Shown in pieces: positions 1 through 6,628 of a DNA stretch of 14,779 bases. Source of the stretch: CAZTGZ01 sp044339595 (GTDB lineage: Bacteria; Bacteroidota; Bacteroidia; NS11-12g; UBA9320); NCBI GenBank assembly GCA_044339595.1, contig JBIIVF010000054.1, positions 1 to 14,779 on the forward strand, written 5' to 3'. A program made the position numbers and the translations under genes. The stretch's first letter is position 1. Each line of letters begins with the position of its first letter. The notes beneath the pieces were generated by a model. That model was given only the letters and a program-made list of their open reading frames with translations, made no database searches and was not told the DNA's origin.

Positions 1-692
1 TTTCTGATGGTTCTATCACTCCTCAAGATATTCTTTCTATTGAAGGCCCAAGTGCTGTGCAACGCTACGTGCTTAACGGTATTCAAGAAGTATATCGTTT
101 GCAGGGTGTAAAAATCAACGACAAACACATTGAAGTGATTGTTCGTCAGATGATGCAAAAAGTAACGATTGTTGATCCGGGCGATACAAGATTCCTTGAA
201 AATGAAAGTGTTGAAAAACTTGACTTTAAAGGTGAAAACGACTGGATTTATGACAAAAAAGTAGTGGTTGAACCTGGAGATTCTTCTGAATTGAAACCAG
301 GTCAAATTGTTTCTTTGCGTAAATTGAGAGATGAGAATTCTGTATTGAAGAGAAAAGACCTCAAATTGGTTCAGGTTCGCGATGCCGTTCCTGCCACTTC
401 TGAGCCTTTGCTCATGGGTATTACCCGTGCATCTTTAGGAACCAACAGTTTCCTTTCTGCTGCGTCATTCCAGGAAACAACCAAAGTATTGAACGAAGCC
501 GCTATCGCAGGAAAAGTAGATCACATGATCGGTTTGAAAGAAAACGTGATTGTAGGACACTTAATCCCAGCAGGAACCGGTCGCAGAGAATACGAAAACA
601 TCATTGTTGGATCACAAGAAGAATACGACCTTCTTATGTCCTCCAAAGAAGATGGAGAAGAGACCGTAAGTGTTGCCGAAGCTTCAAACTAA
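1..692 (+). CDS. rpoC: DNA-directed RNA polymerase subunit beta', C-terminal part (5' end outside window)
   Basis: This is the last 229 or so codons of the beta' subunit of RNA polymerase, the largest catalytic subunit, which with beta forms the active-site cleft. The frame is open from base 3, so the visible start is only the window edge. Near the start the protein reads GPSAVQRYVLNGIQEVYRLQGV and then INDKHIEVIVRQMM, both typical of the beta' C-terminal region. Further on are GITRASLGTNSFLSAASFQ and GLKENVIVGHLIPAGTG, hallmarks of the Rpb1 domain 5 region around the end of the cleft. A short acidic tail (about 25 residues, rich in E, D and S) ends the protein. A clear intrinsic terminator follows 20 bases after the stop, so rpoC is probably the last gene of the rpoB-rpoC unit here. 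Identification is very secure. Confidence 0.98.
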   Translation, partial: SDGSITPQDILSIEGPSAVQRYVLNGIQEVYRLQGVKINDKHIEVIVRQMMQKVTIVDPGDTRFLENESVEKLDFKGENDWIYDKKVVVEPGDSSELKPGQIVSLRKLRDENSVLKRKDLKLVQVRDAVPATSEPLLMGITRASLGTNSFLSAASFQETTKVLNEAAIAGKVDHMIGLKENVIVGHLIPAGTGRREYENIIVGSQEEYDLLMSSKEDGEETVSVAEASN

Positions 693-711
693 AGCAACCT
701 AAATCTATAAC

Positions 712-742
712 AAAAAGGCAGTCAATTTGGCTGCCTTTTTTT
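712..742 (+). terminator. Intrinsic terminator after rpoC
   Basis: A GC-containing hairpin, AGGCAG paired with CTGCCT around a loop of about nine bases, is followed by a run of seven or more T. It lies 20 bases beyond the rpoC stop and fits a rho-independent terminator for the + strand. The A-run before the stem means it could act weakly in the reverse direction too, but no gene on that side needs it. Confidence 0.88.
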
Positions 743-898
743 ATACCTCCCTTCAGAAATCGTCAATTAATATTTTGCCCACTAAAGCAAGGATATTCAA
801 CATGACAGATTGTTTCCGGCAAATCTCGCGATTCAATTGCGATCATCAAATTTCTTCATAATCACTGAATATTCCTTTCTCATTATGAATCCAACCAT

Positions 899-906
899 TA
901 AGTTTG
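899..906 (+). promoter_or_regulatory. Bacteroidota -7 box (TAAGTTTG) just before the DUF3467 gene
   Basis: TAAGTTTG matches the Bacteroidota sigma-ABfr -7 consensus TAnnTTTG exactly. It ends only 4 bases before the ATG at 911, so the transcript would begin at or within a base or two of the start codon. No convincing TTG element is visible at the -33 distance, which lowers confidence. Confidence 0.55.
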
Positions 907-910
907 CACC

Positions 911-1228
911 ATGGAAAATGAGAAAAAGCCCGCCAATCAAATTGATATAGAATTAAGCGAAGATATTGCTGATGGAATTTATTCTAATCTCGCCATCATC
1001 TCCCATTCAAACGCAGAATTCATCGTCGACTTCGTACGCTTGATGCCGGGAATTCCGAAAGCAAAGGTAAAATCGCGCATCATCCTTTCCCCAGCGCATG
1101 CAAAAAGATTGTTGGCCGCCTTGAATGACAATATTAACAAATTCGAACACCAATTTGGTGACATCGAACTCAATGACAGTTTGCCTGAATTTCCTATGAG
1201 TTTCGGCGGACCTACCGGACAGGCTTAA
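911..1228 (+). CDS. DUF3467 family protein
   Basis: A 105-residue cytosolic protein of the DUF3467 family, small proteins of unknown function that are often encoded close to rpoC in Bacteroidota. The family pattern is visible: YSNLAIISHSNAEFIVDFVRLMPG (about residues 24-47), then KAKVKSRIILSPAHAKRLLAALNDNI (50-75). No signal peptide or membrane segment is present. The ATG at 911 is the natural start because a consensus -7 box ends 4 bases upstream, which leaves almost no leader. The gene is separated from rpoC by a terminator, so it probably has its own transcript. It ends 3 bp from the convergent lipoprotein gene. Family assignment is by recognised sequence pattern; function is unknown. Confidence 0.88.
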   Translation: MENEKKPANQIDIELSEDIADGIYSNLAIISHSNAEFIVDFVRLMPGIPKAKVKSRIILSPAHAKRLLAALNDNINKFEHQFGDIELNDSLPEFPMSFGGPTGQA

Positions 1229-1231
1229 GTT

Positions 1232-1825
1232 TTACTTATTCGACTTTAGAATCTGTTCAACTTCCGGATTCTTATTCCTCATATCGGTCATGATGGTTCC
1301 GACATATTTGGATAATCGCTGATATTCAGGCTCCACCTCCATCGTGGTTTTCCCGATACGTTCAGCCAATTGTAGGTTGATTTCATTGTCTAACTTTTCT
1401 GCATCATAGAATTTCCTAAACTCAGGTTTTTCCATTTCTCCTTTATTTACATCATGCCGAAGGTTATCTACCTGTTTTTTTAATTCGAGCATTTCTTGCT
1501 TACAATGCGTGACTTCATTCAGAAACAAATTGTACACTTTCAGCACGCCCTTATATTTCTGCATATTGCTGCCCATTTCAAGCGAAACCGTATCGGTATA
1601 ATACGTTTTAATCAAACCGTAATTTTGGTCGATCTCTTTCTTTCTGGCTTGAATCGTAAGTATATCTATATCAATGTACTCCGCGGTCTTTACCAACATG
1701 GCATCCAAAGAATCGAGCATGATGTTTTCGCGTTCATAATTTCCGCCGCAGCCACCCGAAAACCACACCAATGGCAAGAGTGCCAAAACCAAATAATTTC
1801 CAAAATGAAGGTCTTTCAATTTCAT
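1232..1825 (-). CDS. Putative lipoprotein with coiled-coil-rich body, function unknown
   Basis: A 197-residue protein I do not recognise. It starts with a charged N-terminus (MKLKDLHFGN) and a hydrophobic stretch (residues 11-22), then FSGGC with Cys26 as the likely lipidated residue. The -3 position of this lipobox is Ser rather than the usual Leu/Val/Ile, so the lipoprotein call is probable rather than certain. The remainder is highly charged and helical, with many E/K/Q/L heptad-like stretches around residues 95-125 (VTHCKQEMLELKKQVDNLRHD), suggesting a coiled coil in the periplasm or on the outer membrane. The gene diverges from the ChrA-type gene across a 114-bp gap and converges with the DUF3467 gene. 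A perfect 7-bp inverted repeat sits 1 base upstream of its start codon. Confidence 0.72.
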   Translation of the reverse strand: MKLKDLHFGNYLVLALLPLVWFSGGCGGNYERENIMLDSLDAMLVKTAEYIDIDILTIQARKKEIDQNYGLIKTYYTDTVSLEMGSNMQKYKGVLKVYNLFLNEVTHCKQEMLELKKQVDNLRHDVNKGEMEKPEFRKFYDAEKLDNEINLQLAERIGKTTMEVEPEYQRLSKYVGTIMTDMRNKNPEVEQILKSNK

Positions 1826-1826
1826 G

Positions 1827-1847
1827 TTTCAAATCTCTTGTTTGAAA
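1827..1847. repeat. Perfect inverted repeat directly upstream of the lipoprotein start codon
   Basis: TTTCAAA and TTTGAAA form 7-bp arms around a 7-base spacer. On the lipoprotein's strand the second arm ends one base before the ATG, with AAGAG in the loop. It could be an operator for a dimeric repressor or an mRNA hairpin at the translation start. The arms are AT-rich, so chance is not excluded. Confidence 0.5.
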
Positions 1848-1939
1848 GGCAAACTAACAACATTTGTGCTTGAACTGAGAATATATTCAAGAAATAACGC
1901 AACACTTGGGTCATTTTACTAATTTCGAACAGTTTCGGC

Positions 1940-3202
1940 ATGTCGGGATATAACAAACGTAAGCGACTTATCTTCTTGAAGGATATTTTCCTTCTGTCGG
2001 TTTCTTCATTTGGAGGAGCACAGATGCACATGGCACTCTTCGTGAAGATTTTAGTCAACAAGAAAAAATATCTGACCGAAACAGAATTGCTCGAAATATA
2101 CTCGTTGTGCCACATGCTTCCCGGTCCCTCGAGCACCCAAACCATCACCGGGGTTGGTTATAAAATCGGCGGTGTTCGACTGGCTTTTTTCTCGTTGTTG
2201 GTATGGATCATGCCGGCAACCCTGCTTATGACCTTCTTTTCTCTGTCCTATACCCTTCTCGACAGAAAATCGATACAGATATTTGAATTTTTACAACCTT
2301 TGGCGGTGGCTTTCATCGTTCAGGCTTCCTTTATGATGATTCGCAAAAGTGTTAGCAGTAACCTGGGTGTTGTTCTCGCAGTGACTGCATTCGTCTTTGC
2401 GGCATTATTGCGGCATCCGTTGGAAGAGTATGTTAAAACGCCCTGGATCTATCCTTTTATTCTCGTAGGAGGTGGCTGGATTTCCTATCTGATGCACCGC
2501 GAGATAAAACCATCTTCCGAGAAAATAAAACTTCGAATTAATTATACCTACGGGATCATATTTCTGGCCATTTTCATCGGATCAGCCCTGGTAGGAAGAT
2601 TTACCCATTTTAAACCTGTCATTCTATTCGAAAATACGTATCGATTTGGAACCCTTGTATTTGGGGGTGGCAATGTGCTCATTCCTATGATGTTTGAACA
2701 GTACGTAAAATTCAAATCATTTTTGAATCCGGATGAATTCTTAACGGGTGTTGGACTCCTTCAGGCCATTCCCGGACCTGTCTTTTCATTTTCTACCTTT
2801 AGTACCGGACTTGCCTTAAAGGAGATGGGAATGCACTGGCATTTAGCGGGTTGCCTGATTGGAACGGCCGGTATTTTTCTTCCCGGCATGCTCCTGATTT
2901 TCTTCTTTTACCCGATTTGGAGCCAAATAAAACACTACTCCATCATACAACGATCTTTAGAAGGCATCCTGGCTGCCTCCGCCGGATTGGTGGCTGCAGG
3001 GGCTTATCTGCTCTTTCTGCCTGTAGGTCTCAACTGGATTAAACCGGATAGCTTTCATTACACAAATCTCAATACTTCAGATGCCATCAATTACCCCAAT
3101 GTGGCCCTCGTATTGATTTTGTCGGTTTTATTGTTCCGTACAAAGATTCCAAGCCCCATTTGGGTGCTTATAGCCATTGTGGCCGGTATATTTTTTAGTT
3201 AA
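1940..3202 (+). CDS. chrA: Chromate transporter family protein, two CHR domains (ChrA-like)
   Basis: A 420-residue integral inner-membrane protein of the CHR family. Long-chain members such as ChrA export chromate using the proton gradient. Two homologous halves are visible. The first has SVSSFGGAQMH at about residues 20-30 and LPGPSSTQ at 60-67. The second has LVFGGGNVLIP at about 239-249 and LLQAIPGP at 273-280. Many hydrophobic segments run throughout (for example residues 83-105, 142-156, 204-220, 305-325, 340-358 and 390-419), and the length fits a bidomain ChrA. The first half has GGA where the family motif is usually GGP, so substrate specificity cannot be taken for granted; sulfate or another anion is possible. 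No Shine-Dalgarno is seen before the ATG, as is normal in this phylum. Symbol given by family only. Confidence 0.82.
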   Translation: MSGYNKRKRLIFLKDIFLLSVSSFGGAQMHMALFVKILVNKKKYLTETELLEIYSLCHMLPGPSSTQTITGVGYKIGGVRLAFFSLLVWIMPATLLMTFFSLSYTLLDRKSIQIFEFLQPLAVAFIVQASFMMIRKSVSSNLGVVLAVTAFVFAALLRHPLEEYVKTPWIYPFILVGGGWISYLMHREIKPSSEKIKLRINYTYGIIFLAIFIGSALVGRFTHFKPVILFENTYRFGTLVFGGGNVLIPMMFEQYVKFKSFLNPDEFLTGVGLLQAIPGPVFSFSTFSTGLALKEMGMHWHLAGCLIGTAGIFLPGMLLIFFFYPIWSQIKHYSIIQRSLEGILAASAGLVAAGAYLLFLPVGLNWIKPDSFHYTNLNTSDAINYPNVALVLILSVLLFRTKIPSPIWVLIAIVAGIFFS

Positions 3203-3239
3203 AATGCGTTATCCCCTTTATAGTATTTAAATCTTGGTG

Positions 3240-3247
3240 TAACTTTG
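3240..3247 (+). promoter_or_regulatory. Bacteroidota -7 box (TAACTTTG) before the secreted regulatory-like gene
   Basis: TAACTTTG matches TAnnTTTG exactly and ends 7 bases before the ATG at 3255, implying a leaderless or nearly leaderless mRNA. No clear -33 TTG lies at the expected spacing. Confidence 0.5.
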
Positions 3248-3254
3248 AAATGAA

Positions 3255-3908
3255 ATGATCAAATCCATAAAATATTGGGCCATTGCTAGTGCCTTTTTGA
3301 TAAATCTAACCTCGGCTCACGCTCAAAACGACCAAAAGCCCACTGCTGATAAGTTAATCCAGTTCTCCGGATTGGTGCTCACTTCCGACAGTTTAATGGC
3401 CCTACCCTATGTAAACATCTACATACCGGGCACAACACGCGGCACCGTGAGTGATCTCAATGGATTCTTCAGTTTTGTGGCCCATAAAGGCGATTCCGTT
3501 ACTTTTAGTTTCCTGGGATTCAAAACATCCAAATTTGTGATCCCTGACACCTTAAAAGGATTCAAATACAGTCTGGTGAAACTGATGACCTCTGATACAT
3601 TTTATCTGGATGAAGCCATCATCCGGCCTCTGCCATCCAGAGAAATGTTCGATTATTATTTTGTAAAGACGGAAATTCCGGATGACGATCTCGAAAGAGC
3701 CAGAAAAAACCTCGATCGCGATGAAATGAAAGAATACCGAAATCAAATGGGCATGGACGGTCGTGAAAATTCGAAGTATTATTTGCAACAACAAGCCAAT
3801 AAGTTCTATTACGCCGGACAAATTCCACCGATGAATATCTTCAGCCCCATTGCATGGGCCAAATTTTTTGAAGCCTGGAAAAGAGGCGATTTTAAGAAAC
3901 AAGAGTAG
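3255..3908 (+). CDS. Secreted carboxypeptidase-regulatory-like domain protein
   Basis: A 217-residue exported protein. Residues 1-23 form a signal peptide ending in SAHA|Q. Residues about 36-120 form a carboxypeptidase D regulatory-like beta-sandwich: FSGLVLTSDSLMALPYVNIYI, then PGTTRGTVSDLNGFFSF, then GDSVTFSFLGFK. This is the same fold that forms the plug-preceding domain of SusC/TonB receptors, but no barrel follows here. The C-terminal half is charged (YFVKTEIPDDDLERARKNLDRDEM) and ends with QQQANKFYYAGQIPPMNIFSPIAWAKFFEAW. Stand-alone proteins of this layout are common in Bacteroidota; their job is not established. A consensus -7 box 7 bases upstream supports this start. It ends 8 bp from the convergent divIC-like gene, with no terminator hairpin seen between. 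Confidence 0.84.
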   Translation: MIKSIKYWAIASAFLINLTSAHAQNDQKPTADKLIQFSGLVLTSDSLMALPYVNIYIPGTTRGTVSDLNGFFSFVAHKGDSVTFSFLGFKTSKFVIPDTLKGFKYSLVKLMTSDTFYLDEAIIRPLPSREMFDYYFVKTEIPDDDLERARKNLDRDEMKEYRNQMGMDGRENSKYYLQQQANKFYYAGQIPPMNIFSPIAWAKFFEAWKRGDFKKQE

Positions 3909-3916
3909 ACCGGTAT

Positions 3917-4231
3917 TTACTTTTCCTCCACCCGATCAATCAATATTAAATCCTCATCCGCCTTCTTCATATAAAATTTTTCGCGACCAAATTTTTCGAG
4001 GTTTCGAACATCCCCGAATAACTCGCGATTTTCGCGGCTGAGCTTTTCAATTTCTGACTTGTAAAATCGTTTGTTGGCTTCGATGTTCCTGATTTCGCGA
4101 CGAAGTTTGTACTGATAAATTAAGCTGTTCTGATCAAAAAATGATATCCATACCAGGAATAGTACAGCAATGATCACATATCGGTTTCTAAGCCATTTCA
4201 CCCCACGAAGATAATCGCTGTGACGGATCAT
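3917..4231 (-). CDS. DivIC/FtsB-type septum formation protein
   Basis: A 104-residue bitopic membrane protein of the septum formation initiator (DivIC/FtsB) family, which joins the FtsL/FtsQ complex at the division site. A short cytoplasmic N-terminus (residues 1-17, basic) is followed by one membrane helix (about 18-32, YVIIAVLFLVWISFF). A periplasmic coiled coil follows (about 38-75, YQYKLRREIRNIEANKRFYKSEIEKLSRENREL), then the typical end NLEKFGREKFYMKKADEDLILID. Length and order match the family. It is the last gene of a four-gene run, 40 bases after the KdsC-type gene, and probably co-transcribed with it. Orthology to FtsB rather than DivIC cannot be decided by eye. Confidence 0.88.
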   Translation of the reverse strand: MIRHSDYLRGVKWLRNRYVIIAVLFLVWISFFDQNSLIYQYKLRREIRNIEANKRFYKSEIEKLSRENRELFGDVRNLEKFGREKFYMKKADEDLILIDRVEEK

Positions 4232-4271
4232 CCATGCACGGCTTTATGCACCCTGACCAATTGTGCATACA

Positions 4272-4793
4272 TCACCAGTAATGGGCATTCTCATGCTGCC
4301 ATTTCCCTTGTATTTTGAGCACTTTCTCTAAAACATCGCGAACACATCCTTTACCACCCGGAAAAGGAGATACATAATCGGCAATTCCCTTAATCTCAGC
4401 AGCAGCATCTTGCGGACAAGTTTTAAGTCCACACATTTTCATGACCGGTAAATCCGGCATATCATCGCCCATGTACAAAGCATTCGTCGCATCAATCCTG
4501 TGATCGATCAAATACTGCTCAAAACAGGAAAGCTTGTCGGCAATGCCCGTAAAAACATCTACAATCCCCAAACCATTCAATCGTTTGATAACGCCTTCAC
4601 TCCTTCCGCCAGAGATGATACAAATGCGCAATCCCTGTTTCACTGCCCACTGCAAAGCATAGCCATCCTTGATATTCATGGTGCGAAGTTGTGTGCCTTC
4701 TTCCGTTACCAAAATGCTGCCATCCGTCAATACGCCGTCTACATCTAAAAAAACGGCTTCAATCTTTTCGAACTTTTTCAGCACTTCACTCAT
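4272..4793 (-). CDS. kdsC: 3-deoxy-D-manno-octulosonate 8-phosphate phosphatase (KdsC-like HAD)
   Basis: A 173-residue cytosolic HAD-superfamily phosphatase of the KdsC type, which removes phosphate from Kdo 8-phosphate to give Kdo for lipid A core synthesis. Visible motifs in order: DVDGVLTDG with nucleophile Asp17 and acid/base Asp19; IISGGRS (59-65), HAD motif II; Lys87, probable motif III; GDDMPDLPVM (109-118), motif IV with metal-binding Asp; and GGKGCVRDVLE (146-156), the KdsC C-terminal signature. Length is typical for KdsC (170-190). The ATG at 4793 is preferred because it overlaps the iscX stop in an ATGA and gives the usual short N-terminus; an ATG six codons upstream is possible but would lie further inside iscX. 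HAD subfamilies are hard to separate by sight, but the KdsC signature is good. Confidence 0.88.
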   Translation of the reverse strand: MSEVLKKFEKIEAVFLDVDGVLTDGSILVTEEGTQLRTMNIKDGYALQWAVKQGLRICIISGGRSEGVIKRLNGLGIVDVFTGIADKLSCFEQYLIDHRIDATNALYMGDDMPDLPVMKMCGLKTCPQDAAAEIKGIADYVSPFPGGKGCVRDVLEKVLKIQGKWQHENAHYW

Positions 4794-5035
4794 TTCTGAT
4801 TGTCTCTCCATTCATACACCCATTGAGATTGAATCATCTCGAGGTGACCTTCGTTGCAGTCTTCTCTTTTGCCCTTAAAATCCGGCAATTCGAGCACCCA
4901 ATCAATCAAATCGGTAAAACGAATTCTGTAAATGCGACTTTCATCTTGTTCGTCGCCGTATTTTTCATACAAGGCGATGGCTATATCTTCATAGTCATGC
5001 CAGTAAATGGGTAATCTAAAATGTGTATTTTCCAT
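4790..5035 (-). CDS. iscX: IscX-like Fe-S cluster assembly accessory protein
   Basis: An 81-residue acidic protein of the IscX (YfhJ) family, a small winged-helix-like protein that in proteobacteria binds the cysteine desulfurase IscS and iron and tunes Fe-S assembly. Recognisable features are YWHDYEDIAIALYEKYGDEQDES (residues 11-33), the family core IRFTDLIDWVLELPDFKG (38-55), then CNEGHLEMIQSQWVYEWRD, which resembles the IscX end. The start at 5035 places the ATG 4 bases after the ferredoxin stop and removes a non-family 17-residue extension overlapping the ferredoxin gene. Its stop overlaps the kdsC start by 4 bases (ATGA), implying translational coupling. The ferredoxin-iscX order is the same as in the E. 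coli isc operon, but no iscS, iscU or iscA is seen here. Confidence 0.86.
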   Translation of the reverse strand: MENTHFRLPIYWHDYEDIAIALYEKYGDEQDESRIYRIRFTDLIDWVLELPDFKGKREDCNEGHLEMIQSQWVYEWRDNQK

Positions 5036-5039
5036 TGCT

Positions 5040-5363
5040 TTAATGTCCGTGAAAAACGCTTTGATCCGGAATAGTGACTTCAACATCGGCCGTAATCTTG
5101 CATTGACAAGCCAATCTTGAATTGATGGCCGGATTGATGGCCCGATCTATAAAATCTTCTTCCTTATCTGTAATGTCAGGCAAACTATCCATACCAGCAT
5201 TGATGTAAATATGACATGTGCTGCATGCACATACCGCACCACAGTTGTGATGCAATGCAATGTCATGATCTAAAGCTATATCCAAAATGGTGTCACCTAT
5301 ACCTGCAGTGAACTCCAAACTCTTTATGGACTTGTCCTCAAAATTAAATTTTACCTTATACAT
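5040..5363 (-). CDS. fdx: Adrenodoxin-type 2Fe-2S ferredoxin (Fdx-like)
   Basis: A 107-residue cytosolic electron carrier with a plant/vertebrate-type 2Fe-2S cluster. Four ligand cysteines fit the adrenodoxin spacing C-x5-C-x2-C-x35-C: Cys41, Cys47, Cys50 and Cys86, with the motif CGAVCACSTCHIYI. Cys45 and Cys88 are extra. The acidic stretch after the cluster (LPDITDKEEDFID, 61-73) and SRLACQCKIT (82-91) are typical of Fdx that donate electrons in Fe-S assembly. The first gene of the run ferredoxin-iscX-kdsC-divIC, it has a TAATTTTG -7 box shortly upstream. Placement directly before iscX supports a role in Fe-S cluster biogenesis, although other electron-transfer roles are possible. Confidence 0.92.
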   Translation of the reverse strand: MYKVKFNFEDKSIKSLEFTAGIGDTILDIALDHDIALHHNCGAVCACSTCHIYINAGMDSLPDITDKEEDFIDRAINPAINSRLACQCKITADVEVTIPDQSVFHGH

Positions 5364-5376
5364 ACAATATCCGCCG

Positions 5377-5384
5377 CAAAATTA
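5377..5384 (-). promoter_or_regulatory. Bacteroidota -7 box (TAATTTTG) for the ferredoxin-iscX-kdsC-divIC run
   Basis: On the - strand TAATTTTG matches TAnnTTTG exactly and ends 13 bases upstream of the ferredoxin ATG, giving a leader of only a few bases. A -33 TTG at standard spacing is not seen. Confidence 0.5.
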
Positions 5385-5488
5385 CACTTATAAAACACGC
5401 ATTCGATACATTTGTTTCGGATATTGCCCCTTGGCATAATTGTTGACCACAGGTTTAGCATTCCATCCTTTAGTTTACTGATCAAACC

Positions 5489-6622
5489 ATGAACAAGATA
5501 ACGTTGCTCTATATTCTACTCTTTGCTCTGACGGGCGCATTTCCGTTCAAGGCAAATGCACAAGGCATTTCCCCTGCCGAAGCCCTCGGAAAACCCTATG
5601 TTCATCCCTCTATTTTTTCATTTCTCCATTTCCTCGATACCTTTCAATCCTCTATCAATCCGACAAAAAATAGCTACACCCTTTCTGCTTTGAATCAAGG
5701 ATTAGAAATGGAATTCAATTTCAATATGATGCTGAATTCTATTTGGATGCATGGCAATACCGGCCGATTTAAGCCTTATACCCAAACCTTGCCTTACAAA
5801 CTAAAGTGGGGTATGAACCAAGATCAAATGGCGGCAACACCTTATCTGTTTGTTCCGGACAGCAACAATTTTTATGTAATGACCAAGGCGATTTCAAGGG
5901 GAAAAGTAACGGCCTATTTTTACGACAATCGGCTAAGTTCGCTCAAGTTTGAATGCGACCCTGCACTTCTCCAAAAAGAAGATTCCTCCTTTATTTCTCA
6001 ATGGGGAATCCGAATATATCCCGATGGTACTTGCAAACACGGTGATTGCGTTACCGGATATGGCGTGATGATGTTTGAAGGAGAAACCGGAGCCTATGAA
6101 GGCGATTGGAAATATGGATTTCCGAATGGAAAAGGAAAACTAACCGACCCCGGTGGAAATACCTGGGAGGGACAGTTTGTACAAGGATTCCCCTGGGGAA
6201 AACAAGTATTGATCTCTCCTGAATCCTTTGTGTATGAAGGTCCGCTTTACTACGGGAGACGCTACGGAAAAGGCAAAATCGTTTATAAAAACGGAGAATT
6301 ATATGACGGCGATTGGGTCAATGACACCATGCACGGAAACGGCACCTATTATTTTAATCCGACCTACCATTACAAAGGCAGTTTCAAAAACGGCAAGTTC
6401 AACGGCGCCGGAAAATTGTCTACACCGGAGGGTATTTTCGAGGGCAGTTTCAAAGACGGGAAACCGCACGGACAAGGAAAACAAATGGTTTACCGCACCC
6501 AGGCTACTTATAGCGGAAAATGGATCAATGGCAAAAAAGAAGGGACCTTTTTATATCACGACCCCCTATCCGGAAATCGGGAAATTCGCTTTAAAAACGA
6601 CAAAGAAATAGTGGAAGAATAA
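5489..6622 (+). CDS. Secreted MORN-repeat protein
   Basis: A 377-residue protein with a signal peptide (residues 1-24, ending KANA|Q). Residues about 30-195 form an N-terminal region I do not recognise; it includes PYKLKWGMNQDQM and a beta-rich stretch, then a Cys pair (TCKHGDC, 182/187). From residue 203 there are seven MORN repeats beginning YEGDW203, WEGQF226, YEGPL249, YDGDW272, YKGSF295, FEGSF317 and YSGKW341, spaced 22-24 residues. MORN repeats form an elongated beta-meander often involved in membrane or protein contacts. In secreted bacterial proteins their role is mostly unknown. The gene diverges from the ferredoxin run across 125 bp and ends 6 bp from the convergent aspartate kinase gene. 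A weak -7-like box (TAGTTTAC, 5471-5478) precedes it. Confidence 0.85.
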   Translation: MNKITLLYILLFALTGAFPFKANAQGISPAEALGKPYVHPSIFSFLHFLDTFQSSINPTKNSYTLSALNQGLEMEFNFNMMLNSIWMHGNTGRFKPYTQTLPYKLKWGMNQDQMAATPYLFVPDSNNFYVMTKAISRGKVTAYFYDNRLSSLKFECDPALLQKEDSSFISQWGIRIYPDGTCKHGDCVTGYGVMMFEGETGAYEGDWKYGFPNGKGKLTDPGGNTWEGQFVQGFPWGKQVLISPESFVYEGPLYYGRRYGKGKIVYKNGELYDGDWVNDTMHGNGTYYFNPTYHYKGSFKNGKFNGAGKLSTPEGIFEGSFKDGKPHGQGKQMVYRTQATYSGKWINGKKEGTFLYHDPLSGNREIRFKNDKEIVEE

Positions 6623-6628
6623 GCCCTT

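Noticed and set aside
1822..2148. Open frame on - overlapping the ChrA-type gene
   Set aside because: It is antisense to a clear membrane-protein gene and has no recognisable domain.
5036..5086. Longer IscX start at 5086
   Set aside because: It would overlap the ferredoxin gene by 47 bases and add residues foreign to the family; the ATG at 5035 sits 4 bases after the ferredoxin stop.
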